Positions 1-6,467 of a stretch of DNA of 7,426 nt are shown here, in pieces. This stretch comes from Flavobacteriales bacterium UBA5422 (GTDB lineage Bacteria; Bacteroidota; Bacteroidia; Flavobacteriales_D; Crocinitomicaceae): the NCBI GenBank assembly GCA_002409405.1, contig DHNG01000014.1, positions 59,186 through 66,611 on the forward strand. Reading direction: 5' to 3'. How positions within the stretch are numbered: position 1 is the stretch's first letter; each line of letters begins with the position of its first letter. The notes under the pieces are model-generated. The model was given only the letters and a program-made list of their open reading frames with translations. It ran no database searches and was not told the DNA's origin. The position numbers were made by a program, and so were the translations under genes.

Positions 1-1514
1 TTTAGCTCCAGGTAAACCTCCGTTTTCAACCCTTGTGAGGAAATAGCTTCTGTTCGTGTAATCACCCTTCCGTATTGATCAGTCAATTGCAATGCATAGA
101 TTTCTTTCTTTTCACTCGCAAAAGATACAATGCAGAGATTGGCTGCAGGATTCGGTATAACAATAGCGTCATTCGGCACTTCGTCGGATGATGAAACAAA
201 TCGAGGACCATATATGCTATATTCTCCGTCAAAATCAACTACTTTCAATCTGTAATAAATGTATCTGTTAGTTGTAACGGCTCCTTCATCTTTGAAAAGA
301 TATGTATGAGATTTATTTGTATATCCGGCCGCCTGCACATTGCCTATTTCATAAAAATTTATTCCATCATCAGAACGCTCTACCAAAAAATAATCGGTAT
401 TCAACTCTGTTGCGGTTTCCCATACAAGTTCTACAGTAGTTCTGTCTATCCTTTTAGAATCAAACCCATACACTTCAGTAGGCAATGCGATTCCATCAAC
501 CGCAAATGTCCATGTACAAACGTCTCCTGCCTGTCCGTCTACCGCAATAATATAGGTTTGTCCCGGGGTTAATGGTGACAACGATAGGCTGGATGTACCA
601 ACAGCGCATCCCAAAAAGTTAGCACCGTATGTTCCAACGGCAGCACAACTTGTCCACACACCAAACTGAGCTTCTCCCATGGTTCCGTCATTACAGATAA
701 TATTATCAATATCAATTGAACCGTCCGCATCTGTTGCTGTAAATGTATAAAACACCGTATTTTCATTTGAATACCAAGTCCCTCCACTACATGCCCCAGC
801 ACCAAGCGCACTGGAAGGAGCCGTAAAACTAGCACCTGTCGCCCCCAGATTACATGCTTCCGTATTCGAAATTGCATTGGCACAAGATGTATTAGAAGGT
901 GCAGGTGAAGTTCCGGTAAATGTAAAGTCGATGTCGTACCCTTTATCTCCCCATACAAAAATCCATAAATTCTGCGTATCATCCAGGTTGTCTAACCCTA
1001 AAGAAAGGAGTACTAAATTCGGACCTGATTTATCAATAATCTGTCCGCAACCAACATTTGTAAGTGACGAGCAATTCGGTCCCTGGTAGGCAGACATCCA
1101 AAGCTGACTAAACCCACCTGCACCGGCAAATCCTCCAGCATACTCAATTAATAAACTTTCCACACCTGTCGCTAAATCGAATACATGCCAACTTCCCGGC
1201 TGCACCCCTCCTCCCTGAGGTCCGCATGGATGTCCGGTAGCGTCTACATTTTCATCATCAACAGCGGCTGTTATTCCCGCATTATTAAAAGCTACTGTAC
1301 CGATATCATCACAATCAACCACATCAATTGTGCCGTGATTCGTAGCCCCACAGCGTGTTGTTCCTTTTTCCGCGTATGATTCTGCTTCATGTGGTGGATT
1401 GGGAACATCTATCGCTACATAAGGAGCAAGGTAACGAACATCTTTTTGCTGCCCCAAAAGGCAATTTGCGTTTACTAAAATTGTTAGTAACACAAGTGTT
1501 TTCAGTGTTTTCAT
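1..1514 (-). CDS. Secreted multidomain beta-sandwich protein with type IX secretion C-terminal tail (partial, C-terminus off the window)
   Basis: An open frame runs from ATG at 1514 to the left edge without a stop, giving 504 visible residues. It opens with a signal peptide (MKTLKT, then a hydrophobic stretch to about residue 19, likely cleavage near LLG-QQ). Residues about 24-203 form a Cys-, Gly- and Asp-rich region that looks like a beta-sandwich, and residues about 205-341 form a second one resembling the pre-peptidase-type domains common in Bacteroidetes surface proteins (ending PGQTYIIAVDG...CTWTF). Residues about 345-440 are FnIII-like with the familiar pattern WETATELNTDYFLVERS, then YYRLKVVDFDG. 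From about 449 the motif IVIPNPAAN begins a Por secretion tail (type A); perhaps 30 residues of it are missing. The inferred role is a cell-surface or secreted protein exported by Sec and then T9SS. No catalytic domain is visible, so substrate and function are unknown. Confidence 0.88.
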   Translation of the reverse strand, partial: MKTLKTLVLLTILVNANCLLGQQKDVRYLAPYVAIDVPNPPHEAESYAEKGTTRCGATNHGTIDVVDCDDIGTVAFNNAGITAAVDDENVDATGHPCGPQGGGVQPGSWHVFDLATGVESLLIEYAGGFAGAGGFSQLWMSAYQGPNCSSLTNVGCGQIIDKSGPNLVLLSLGLDNLDDTQNLWIFVWGDKGYDIDFTFTGTSPAPSNTSCANAISNTEACNLGATGASFTAPSSALGAGACSGGTWYSNENTVFYTFTATDADGSIDIDNIICNDGTMGEAQFGVWTSCAAVGTYGANFLGCAVGTSSLSLSPLTPGQTYIIAVDGQAGDVCTWTFAVDGIALPTEVYGFDSKRIDRTTVELVWETATELNTDYFLVERSDDGINFYEIGNVQAAGYTNKSHTYLFKDEGAVTTNRYIYYRLKVVDFDGEYSIYGPRFVSSSDEVPNDAIVIPNPAANLCIVSFASEKKEIYALQLTDQYGRVITRTEAISSQGLKTEVYLEL

Positions 1515-1564
1515 GGCTATTTGCTTTAGGTGAACAAATACAATACAAGTGGTTATTAATCAAC

Positions 1565-1572
1565 CAAATGTA
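1565..1572 (-). promoter_or_regulatory. Putative Bacteroidetes -7 promoter element for the secreted-protein gene
   Basis: Read on the minus strand the bases are TACATTTG, an exact match to the Bacteroidetes -7 consensus TAnnTTTG. It lies 50 bases upstream of the ATG at 1514, which would leave a leader of roughly 40-45 bases. An A-rich tract lies just upstream. I found no TTG -33 element at the usual 17-23 base spacing, so the call rests on the -7 match and position alone. Confidence 0.45.
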
Positions 1573-1622
1573 CAACTATATCATTGTATAATTGTTATTT
1601 TTTATTTATTTTTTTGAAATTT

Positions 1623-1640
1623 GTTTTCTTATCAGAAAAC
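1623..1640. repeat. Perfect 7-bp inverted repeat with 4-base loop downstream of lptD
   Basis: The arms are GTTTTCT (1623-1629) and AGAAAAC (1634-1640), separated by TATC. The repeat lies 37 bases past the lptD stop codon. In the lptD direction it is followed by an A-rich tract, not a U-run, so it is not a standard intrinsic terminator for lptD. It could be an RNA 3'-end hairpin, or an operator upstream of the secreted-protein promoter. Chance is also possible in such AT-rich DNA. Confidence 0.4.
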
Positions 1641-1676
1641 GGATACGGAAATTGTTGCATTTATCACAATGAATCG

Positions 1677-4187
1677 CTACAAAAAGGCTGGTGGTTTTCT
1701 GAAATCCAATTTGGCGTCTTTAAAGATCGACGAAGTATTGCGGATTGTCAACAAGAAACTTTTGTTGAAGCCGATCGGTGTCCAGCGAAATGACAATGCC
1801 CAGCAGTGCATGTCCCGGTTGAGGGTAAAATATCCGTTCGTTACTTTTTTAGTTTTCAGGTCAATGTTGACTACCGCTCCCAGTTTCCAGCGTTTGGTGA
1901 TGCTGACATCCGTATCGATGTTCATCGTATGTACCTGACTGAATTCTGAATTATTTGCTACCGTTTTATTGACATTTCTATTCAGGTTAAACACGTGAGA
2001 CACGTTCACCTTCCACGGAATCCGGTAATCGATGATGCGCTCGGGATGTAAATAAAAATAATCGTAATCGGCTTGCCAGTTTTCTGCTACCACCTCTTTG
2101 TTTTCCTCTATTTTTTCCCGACTTTCCCGTGAGGTAATTGTAAAGGTTGTTGTAATGGCGTTGTTCATCGTTCGTCCCAATTTACTGTTGGACTTCAACG
2201 CAAAATCACGGATAGATGCATTGGTGACAGCGTTCCATCCATAAAACGAATAAGAAGTCGTCCCGACAATATTCATCCATTTAAAAGGACTGATTCGTAT
2301 GTTCACATTGATATCCGACAAATTCATTGAATCTTTCATGATGTCGTAATTACCCGTGAGACTCAAGGCGTCAATGATCCGTATTTTCTGGAAACCTGTT
2401 ATGGTATCTTTATCCGATTTTCGCTTTAACTCGAATGAGTTGTTTACTCCGAAATTGATCAGCGCCTGGTCTTTTGTAGCAGAATACGCATACACACTAT
2501 TTAAAAAAGGAGAATAGGTCAACGGAGTCTGATTCGGCCCCACATTGGCTTCCAGATTTTTTGTCAGCAAAGGACGATAGCTGAAAGACACATTCGGTGT
2601 AAGCACGTGCCGCATGATCGGTTTATTTTTTCCCACAAACCGGTAATACGTGTACAAAGCCGTTGTCGCAGCCATGTTGAACGACAATGTATGCGCCAAT
2701 CCTGCCTGTTGCAGTGTGTCATTTATCGCATTGTTGGTAATCGGGTCGTACACTTTTCTGACTTGCTGAAAATTCAGGTGTGTCGAGTAATTGACACTTG
2801 GTGTCAACTTCAACACATTTTTAAAAACTCCTCCGGTTGTCTGAATTGTCAGGTTCTGTCGCATCCCGTACATAAACTGCTGTCCGATCTTCGCATACTC
2901 TCCATCTCTCAACAACGAATCACCAAACGTGGACTTGTTTTGCCCTTCGATGTTGTAAATAATCCCCAGGCGTTGAAAGATTTCTGCTTTCAATAATTTC
3001 TTTAGTGGAAAAAACTGGCTGGTTGAAAAGTTTACAATCGGGCTTGTCAATGCAATATTCCGCGTTTGGGAATTCTGACTCAGTGCAATTTTTGCAGATA
3101 ATTGATAGGGTTTTCCGGGAAATGAGCGATTGAGGTTGATGTCGGACATCAAGGTGTTTTTGAAATAATTCTGGTTGACCGGATCGAGGTTGTTTTTAGA
3201 ATTGTTGCTGGAATTAAAGTTGATGTTGGTATTAAAATTCCATTTCGGATTTGATTTGGCATCCTTTCGATGCACCCATTTCAAATCCACATTGTTCAGT
3301 TTATTATTGGTCGGAAAGCCACTTTTATATTGGTAATAACTCACGTCAAAACTTCCCGTATATCCGTACCGTTTTGCATATTCCGTTACATTGCGCAATC
3401 CCCAGCTTCCTCTTGAATAAATCGTTCCGTAAACTGAAGTCTGCAAATGATCATTGATCGGGATGTAATACCCCAGGTTATTCAAACCAAAACCATAATT
3501 TGAAATCGGCACGATTTCCGGAAACAATAATCCATGTGTCCGTTCACTCTGATCTTTTTGAGGAATATAACTGAATGGCAATCCCAATGGAGTCGGAACA
3601 CCCGCAATGTATAAATTCATCGGTCCTGTCACAATCCGTTTGTCGGGAACCATTACTCCCCTGGACAATTGAAAGTGATAATGCGGTTCATCCAGGTCAC
3701 AGGTTGTAAACCGGCCTTCTACAAAATGAATTTCTTCGTTTGCCTGCCGCTTGGCACGTCCCATGTGCAGATACATTTCGTCCTGTACAATTTTCACAGC
3801 CTCAATATACGCTTTCCCCGTACGCAAGTTGTATTTCAACGTATTTGCTTCCGCTTCATCTCCTCCCATTGTGAAAAGTGGTTTTTCAATCAGCTTCCCC
3901 TCTTCATCCAACACATACGTAGCCGTGACCTCTTCCTTTTCCATGTCCACCAGAATGTAACCTGCTTTGAGGTTCATCTCTTCTGTTTCCACATAGGCTT
4001 CTCCGTACAGGTGCAATTGTTTCTTCTTTAAGTCCGCATAGATGGAATCACGGGCACGGTATTTGGAAATTCCTCCCATGCTCTCATCGTTCACATAAAT
4101 CGTATCCTGCCCGAATGAATAAAAACCTGCACACATTATTAACAATGCATGGAAGATAAGTAACGGTATGGAACGCTTTTTGAGCAA
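1677..4187 (-). CDS. lptD: LptD-like LPS-assembly outer-membrane protein
   Basis: This 836-residue protein is the outer-membrane translocon that, with LptE, inserts lipopolysaccharide into the outer leaflet. Residues 1-26 are a signal peptide (LKKRS then a hydrophobic core ending near YSFG-QD). Residues about 29-165 are the periplasmic OstA/LptA-like beta-jellyroll. Residues about 190-260 match the LptD lumen and first-strand region: AGVPTPLGLPFSYIPQ, then ERTHGLLFPEI, then GYYIPINDHLQ and RGSWGL, laid out as in E. coli LptD (PVFYxPY, RRSGFLIP, PYYWNIAPN, RRG). The rest is long, Asn/Ser/aromatic-rich beta-strand sequence typical of a barrel. The mature protein has only two cysteines, C163 (in TTCDLDEPHY) and C795 (in DMHCWALSF). 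The start is TTG at 4187: an in-frame TAA lies two codons upstream and the next ATG (codon 18) would destroy the signal peptide. The stop is TAG. The gene is divergent from the amidase gene. Confidence 0.9.
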   Translation of the reverse strand: MLKKRSIPLLIFHALLIMCAGFYSFGQDTIYVNDESMGGISKYRARDSIYADLKKKQLHLYGEAYVETEEMNLKAGYILVDMEKEEVTATYVLDEEGKLIEKPLFTMGGDEAEANTLKYNLRTGKAYIEAVKIVQDEMYLHMGRAKRQANEEIHFVEGRFTTCDLDEPHYHFQLSRGVMVPDKRIVTGPMNLYIAGVPTPLGLPFSYIPQKDQSERTHGLLFPEIVPISNYGFGLNNLGYYIPINDHLQTSVYGTIYSRGSWGLRNVTEYAKRYGYTGSFDVSYYQYKSGFPTNNKLNNVDLKWVHRKDAKSNPKWNFNTNINFNSSNNSKNNLDPVNQNYFKNTLMSDINLNRSFPGKPYQLSAKIALSQNSQTRNIALTSPIVNFSTSQFFPLKKLLKAEIFQRLGIIYNIEGQNKSTFGDSLLRDGEYAKIGQQFMYGMRQNLTIQTTGGVFKNVLKLTPSVNYSTHLNFQQVRKVYDPITNNAINDTLQQAGLAHTLSFNMAATTALYTYYRFVGKNKPIMRHVLTPNVSFSYRPLLTKNLEANVGPNQTPLTYSPFLNSVYAYSATKDQALINFGVNNSFELKRKSDKDTITGFQKIRIIDALSLTGNYDIMKDSMNLSDINVNIRISPFKWMNIVGTTSYSFYGWNAVTNASIRDFALKSNSKLGRTMNNAITTTFTITSRESREKIEENKEVVAENWQADYDYFYLHPERIIDYRIPWKVNVSHVFNLNRNVNKTVANNSEFSQVHTMNIDTDVSITKRWKLGAVVNIDLKTKKVTNGYFTLNRDMHCWALSFRWTPIGFNKSFLLTIRNTSSIFKDAKLDFRKPPAFL

Positions 4188-4197
4188 ACTTTAAAAT

Positions 4198-4205
4198 TAA
4201 CTTTG
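4198..4205 (+). promoter_or_regulatory. Putative -7 promoter element of the amidase-mlaD-Fe-S operon
   Basis: TAACTTTG matches the Bacteroidetes TAnnTTTG consensus exactly. A TTG that could act as -33 element lies at 4180-4182, but only 15 bases away, shorter than the usual 17-23. Transcription would start near 4211-4213, giving a leader of about 43 bases to the ATG at 4255, or about 10 bases to the ATG at 4222. Confidence 0.5.
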
Positions 4206-4228
4206 TACTCGATCGTATTTTATGGATG

Positions 4229-4236
4229 CAAAACTA
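4229..4236 (-). promoter_or_regulatory. lptD: Putative -7 promoter element of lptD
   Basis: Read on the minus strand the bases are TAGTTTTG, an exact TAnnTTTG match, 41 bases upstream of the TTG start of lptD, which would give a leader of roughly 35 bases. No TTG is seen at proper -33 spacing. The element falls inside the amidase reading frame only if that gene starts at 4222, which is one argument for the later start at 4255. Confidence 0.45.
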
Positions 4237-4254
4237 AAAAATAACCTTCTTGTG

Positions 4255-5424
4255 ATGGAAAAAAACAGGCCAATATACAAAATCTATACCCTTTTTGTGT
4301 TAATTTTAGTTGCTACGGGAATTTTAACAACTCATTCCTACGCTCAAAAAGATGAATTGTTCAATTCTGCTATTAAAACGGTGGTCATTGATGCCGGGCA
4401 CGGAGGGAAAGATCCCGGGTGTAACGGGGCGCATTCCAATGAAAAAACAGTGTGTTTAAACATGGCATTGGCATTGGGTGATCTGATCAAGAAAAATTAC
4501 CCGGAAATAAAGGTTGTATATACCCGTGACAAAGATGTGTTTGTGGAACTGGATGAACGTGCAAAAATTGCCAACCGCAACAATGCGGATCTCTTTATTT
4601 GTATTCACGCCAATTCCGCAGGACCGGCAGCTTACGGAGCAGAAACGTACGTTTTGGGGCTTCACCGGACAGAATCACAGCAAAAAATTGCGGAACGGGA
4701 AAACTCCACCATCTACCTGGAGGATGACGGAGGAGAAAAATACAAAGGATTTGATTTATCGCCGGATGCCATTATTGCACGTCAGTTACAACTAAGTATT
4801 TTCCTGGATCAATCCATTAATTACGCCAGTAAAGTACAGGCAGAATTTAAAACACTCGGCCGTCACGACAGAGGGGTGAAACAAGCCGGGTTTCTTGTGC
4901 TTTACAAAACAACGATGCCAAGTGTATTGATTGAAACCGGCTTTTTAACGAATCCACAGGAAGAAAATTTCCTCGGAAATAAAGAGAATCAGAAAAAAAT
5001 GTCGGAGGCCATGTTCAGCGCCTTTCGTAAATATAAAAATGAACTGGAAGGTGTACACGTTGACACAAAACCTCCGGGAACAAATTCCGGTCAGGGTTCA
5101 GGAACAACGACACAACAGAATACAGAAACGGTAACAGAAAATGAGAAAGAAAATAACAACAAAGTTGTTTTCCGAATCCAGATTCAGACCTCTCAAAAAC
5201 GCATTCCGACTTCGAGCAAAGAATTTAAAGGTATGCCCATTTATGAATACCAGCAGGACGGACTTTACAAATACGCTACCGGTTACTTTGTAAGCGACTT
5301 TAAATCAGCAAACAATCAAAAGAATGAATTGAGAAATACGGGCTTTGAGCATGCTTTTGTCATCGCCTTTTTAAACGGAGAACGCATTAATTTGGAAAAA
5401 GCTATTAAATTAGCAGAAAATTAA
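4255..5424 (+). CDS. N-acetylmuramoyl-L-alanine amidase (Amidase_3) with SPOR-like C-terminal domain
   Basis: This periplasmic zinc hydrolase cuts the bond between N-acetylmuramic acid and the stem peptide L-alanine, as AmiA/B/C do in daughter-cell separation. It has 389 residues from the ATG at 4255. Residues 1-30 form a signal peptide (EKNRPIYK, hydrophobic core, HSYA-Q). The catalytic domain spans about 40-260 and keeps all key residues: H49 (DAGHGG), E63 (NEKTV), H118 (CIHANSA) and catalytic E227 (LIETGFLTNP). Between H118 and E227 is a long insertion (about 135-205, with KIAEREN and later LGRHDRGVKQAGF) matching the autoinhibitory region of E. coli AmiB/AmiC. A Gly/Thr/Asn/Gln-rich linker (about 264-302) leads to a C-terminal SPOR-like domain (about 303-389, FRIQIQTS...YKYATGYF), expected to bind denuded septal glycan. 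An in-frame ATG at 4222 would add 11 residues; I prefer 4255 because it gives a normal signal peptide and keeps the divergent promoters outside the gene. Confidence 0.92.
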   Translation: MEKNRPIYKIYTLFVLILVATGILTTHSYAQKDELFNSAIKTVVIDAGHGGKDPGCNGAHSNEKTVCLNMALALGDLIKKNYPEIKVVYTRDKDVFVELDERAKIANRNNADLFICIHANSAGPAAYGAETYVLGLHRTESQQKIAERENSTIYLEDDGGEKYKGFDLSPDAIIARQLQLSIFLDQSINYASKVQAEFKTLGRHDRGVKQAGFLVLYKTTMPSVLIETGFLTNPQEENFLGNKENQKKMSEAMFSAFRKYKNELEGVHVDTKPPGTNSGQGSGTTTQQNTETVTENEKENNNKVVFRIQIQTSQKRIPTSSKEFKGMPIYEYQQDGLYKYATGYFVSDFKSANNQKNELRNTGFEHAFVIAFLNGERINLEKAIKLAEN

Positions 5425-5429
5425 ATGGT

Positions 5430-6467
5430 TTGAAAATCTCTAAAGAACTTAAGACGGGTGTTATATCCATAGTAGCGATCGGATTGCTGATTGCAGGGGT
5501 TAACTTTCTGAAAGGCAACAGCTTTTTTGGAGGCGACGATGTGTATTACGTTTATCTATCTGAATCGGGCGGTGTTTCCCCCGCAACTTCCGTCTATGTA
5601 AATGGTGTGGTTGTAGGGAAAGTACTTGAAGTGGGATTGACAGGAAAAAAAGAAGAAAACAAAAAGGTCTTGATGAAATTTAACATTCAGGATCGCAACT
5701 TCAAAATTCCGGTAGGTTCCAATATCCACGCAGGAAGTGTTGACTTGCTAAGTAAGGGATTGATCATCGTTCCGAATGAAGACATTTCAAAATACCACAA
5801 CCCGGCGGACTACATCCAGGGAGATATTACGAGCAGTCTCATTTCAGAAGTAAAACAATATGCGGATCCACTGATTCAGAAGGTTTCGGCAGTAGCGAAT
5901 TCACTCGATAAATTCATTGTTTCGTTCTCTGCATTTTGGGATACAACAGCCAATTCAGAATTAAAAGAAACGTTCAACGAAGTACAATCTGCCCTGAAAA
6001 AGTTTGGAAATGTGGCAACACAACTCGAAGGTTTGATGGTAACGGAAAAAGCAAAATTGTCACGCATTTTCAGCAACGTAGAATCCATTACGTCCAACCT
6101 GCATAAGAGCAATGAAAAAATTGAAGGAATTATCGGTAATGCTAAAACATTCACAGATGATTTGGTAACAGCTGATTTCAAAGGAACGATTGAGGAAGCA
6201 AAAATGACCCTGAATAAGTTCAACACCATGCTGGATGCTGCAACAAAAGGGGAAGGAACGCTTGGAAAATTACTTTCCGATGAGCAATTGTACAACGAGC
6301 TGAACACAACAAACCAACGTTTACAAAGTCTTGTAGGTGATATTGAAAAACATCCGGAACGGTACATTCATTTCTCCGTTTTCGGGGCAAAAACAAAAGG
6401 CGTACCTTTGTCTCCTAGCGAAGAACGGAAATTAAAACAATTATTGGACTCAACAAATCTGAAATAA
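5430..6467 (+). CDS. mlaD: MlaD family (MCE domain) lipid-transport protein
   Basis: MCE proteins form rings or tubes that bind phospholipid and pass it between inner and outer membrane, usually with an MlaE permease and MlaF ATPase. This 345-residue protein has a short cytoplasmic N-terminus (MKISKELKTG), one membrane anchor at about 10-27, an MCE domain at about 37-116 (ESGGVSPATSVYVNGVVVGKV, then IPVGSNIHAGSVDLLSKGL), and a long helical, probably coiled-coil region at about 135-305 including GEGTLGKLLSDEQLYNELN. It ends with the HPERYIHFSVFG segment seen in Bacteroidetes members. The start is TTG at 5430: the MKISKE beginning fits the family, and the nearby ATG at 5425 is out of frame and stops after two codons. 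It begins 5 bases after the amidase stop and its own TAA abuts the next ATG, so it lies inside an operon. No MlaE or MlaF gene is visible here. The symbol denotes the family only. Confidence 0.9.
   Translation: MKISKELKTGVISIVAIGLLIAGVNFLKGNSFFGGDDVYYVYLSESGGVSPATSVYVNGVVVGKVLEVGLTGKKEENKKVLMKFNIQDRNFKIPVGSNIHAGSVDLLSKGLIIVPNEDISKYHNPADYIQGDITSSLISEVKQYADPLIQKVSAVANSLDKFIVSFSAFWDTTANSELKETFNEVQSALKKFGNVATQLEGLMVTEKAKLSRIFSNVESITSNLHKSNEKIEGIIGNAKTFTDDLVTADFKGTIEEAKMTLNKFNTMLDAATKGEGTLGKLLSDEQLYNELNTTNQRLQSLVGDIEKHPERYIHFSVFGAKTKGVPLSPSEERKLKQLLDSTNLK

Larger units (their letters stand above)
1515..1676. other. AT-rich intergenic region between lptD and the secreted-protein gene
   Basis: These 162 bases separate the lptD stop codon from the start of the secreted-protein gene; both genes read on the minus strand. 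The gap holds a perfect inverted repeat (1623-1640), a long T-rich run on the plus strand (about 1595-1616, A-rich when read in the direction of the genes), and a TAnnTTTG motif (1565-1572). No coding frame with family features and no RNA gene is apparent. The size and content suggest that the secreted-protein gene has its own promoter and is not simply cotranscribed with lptD. Confidence 0.7.
4188..4254. promoter_or_regulatory. Divergent promoter region between lptD and the amidase operon
   Basis: This short gap serves two genes transcribed away from each other. It holds an exact TAnnTTTG element in each direction (4198-4205 plus, 4229-4236 minus), so the two promoters would overlap and their polymerases could interfere or be controlled together. 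The gap is 67 bases if the amidase starts at 4255 and only 34 if it starts at the earlier ATG at 4222. No clear operator palindrome is seen. Confidence 0.6.

Noticed and set aside
569..982. Open frame of 137 codons on the minus strand
   Set aside because: It lies in another frame inside the secreted-protein gene, whose frame carries a signal peptide, FnIII-like motif and Por tail; the 137-codon product is low-complexity His/Leu/Val-rich sequence with no domain signs.
1449..1514. Possible lipoprotein signal (Cys18 in the leader of the secreted protein)
   Set aside because: The residues before Cys (VNAN-C) do not fit a lipobox, which needs a small residue at -1; a type I signal peptide followed by a T9SS tail fits better.
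1355..1591. Overlapping short frames on both strands around the start of the secreted-protein gene
   Set aside because: The minus-strand frame at 1387-1575 and the plus-strand frame at 1355-1591 overlap the true N-terminus and signal peptide of the secreted protein and have no features of their own.
1623..1640. Rho-independent terminator for lptD
   Set aside because: The hairpin is real on paper, but in the lptD direction it is followed by A-rich, not U-rich, sequence, and the stem is AT-rich and short.
2607..2996. Open frame of 129 codons on the plus strand
   Set aside because: It is wholly antisense to the well-supported lptD barrel region and shows no family motif or signal peptide.
5876..6367. 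Open frame of 163 codons antisense to mlaD
   Set aside because: The composition (Ser/Phe/Val-rich) is what the reverse strand of a Lys/Glu/Asn-rich helical region gives; no recognisable domain, and mlaD itself is clear.
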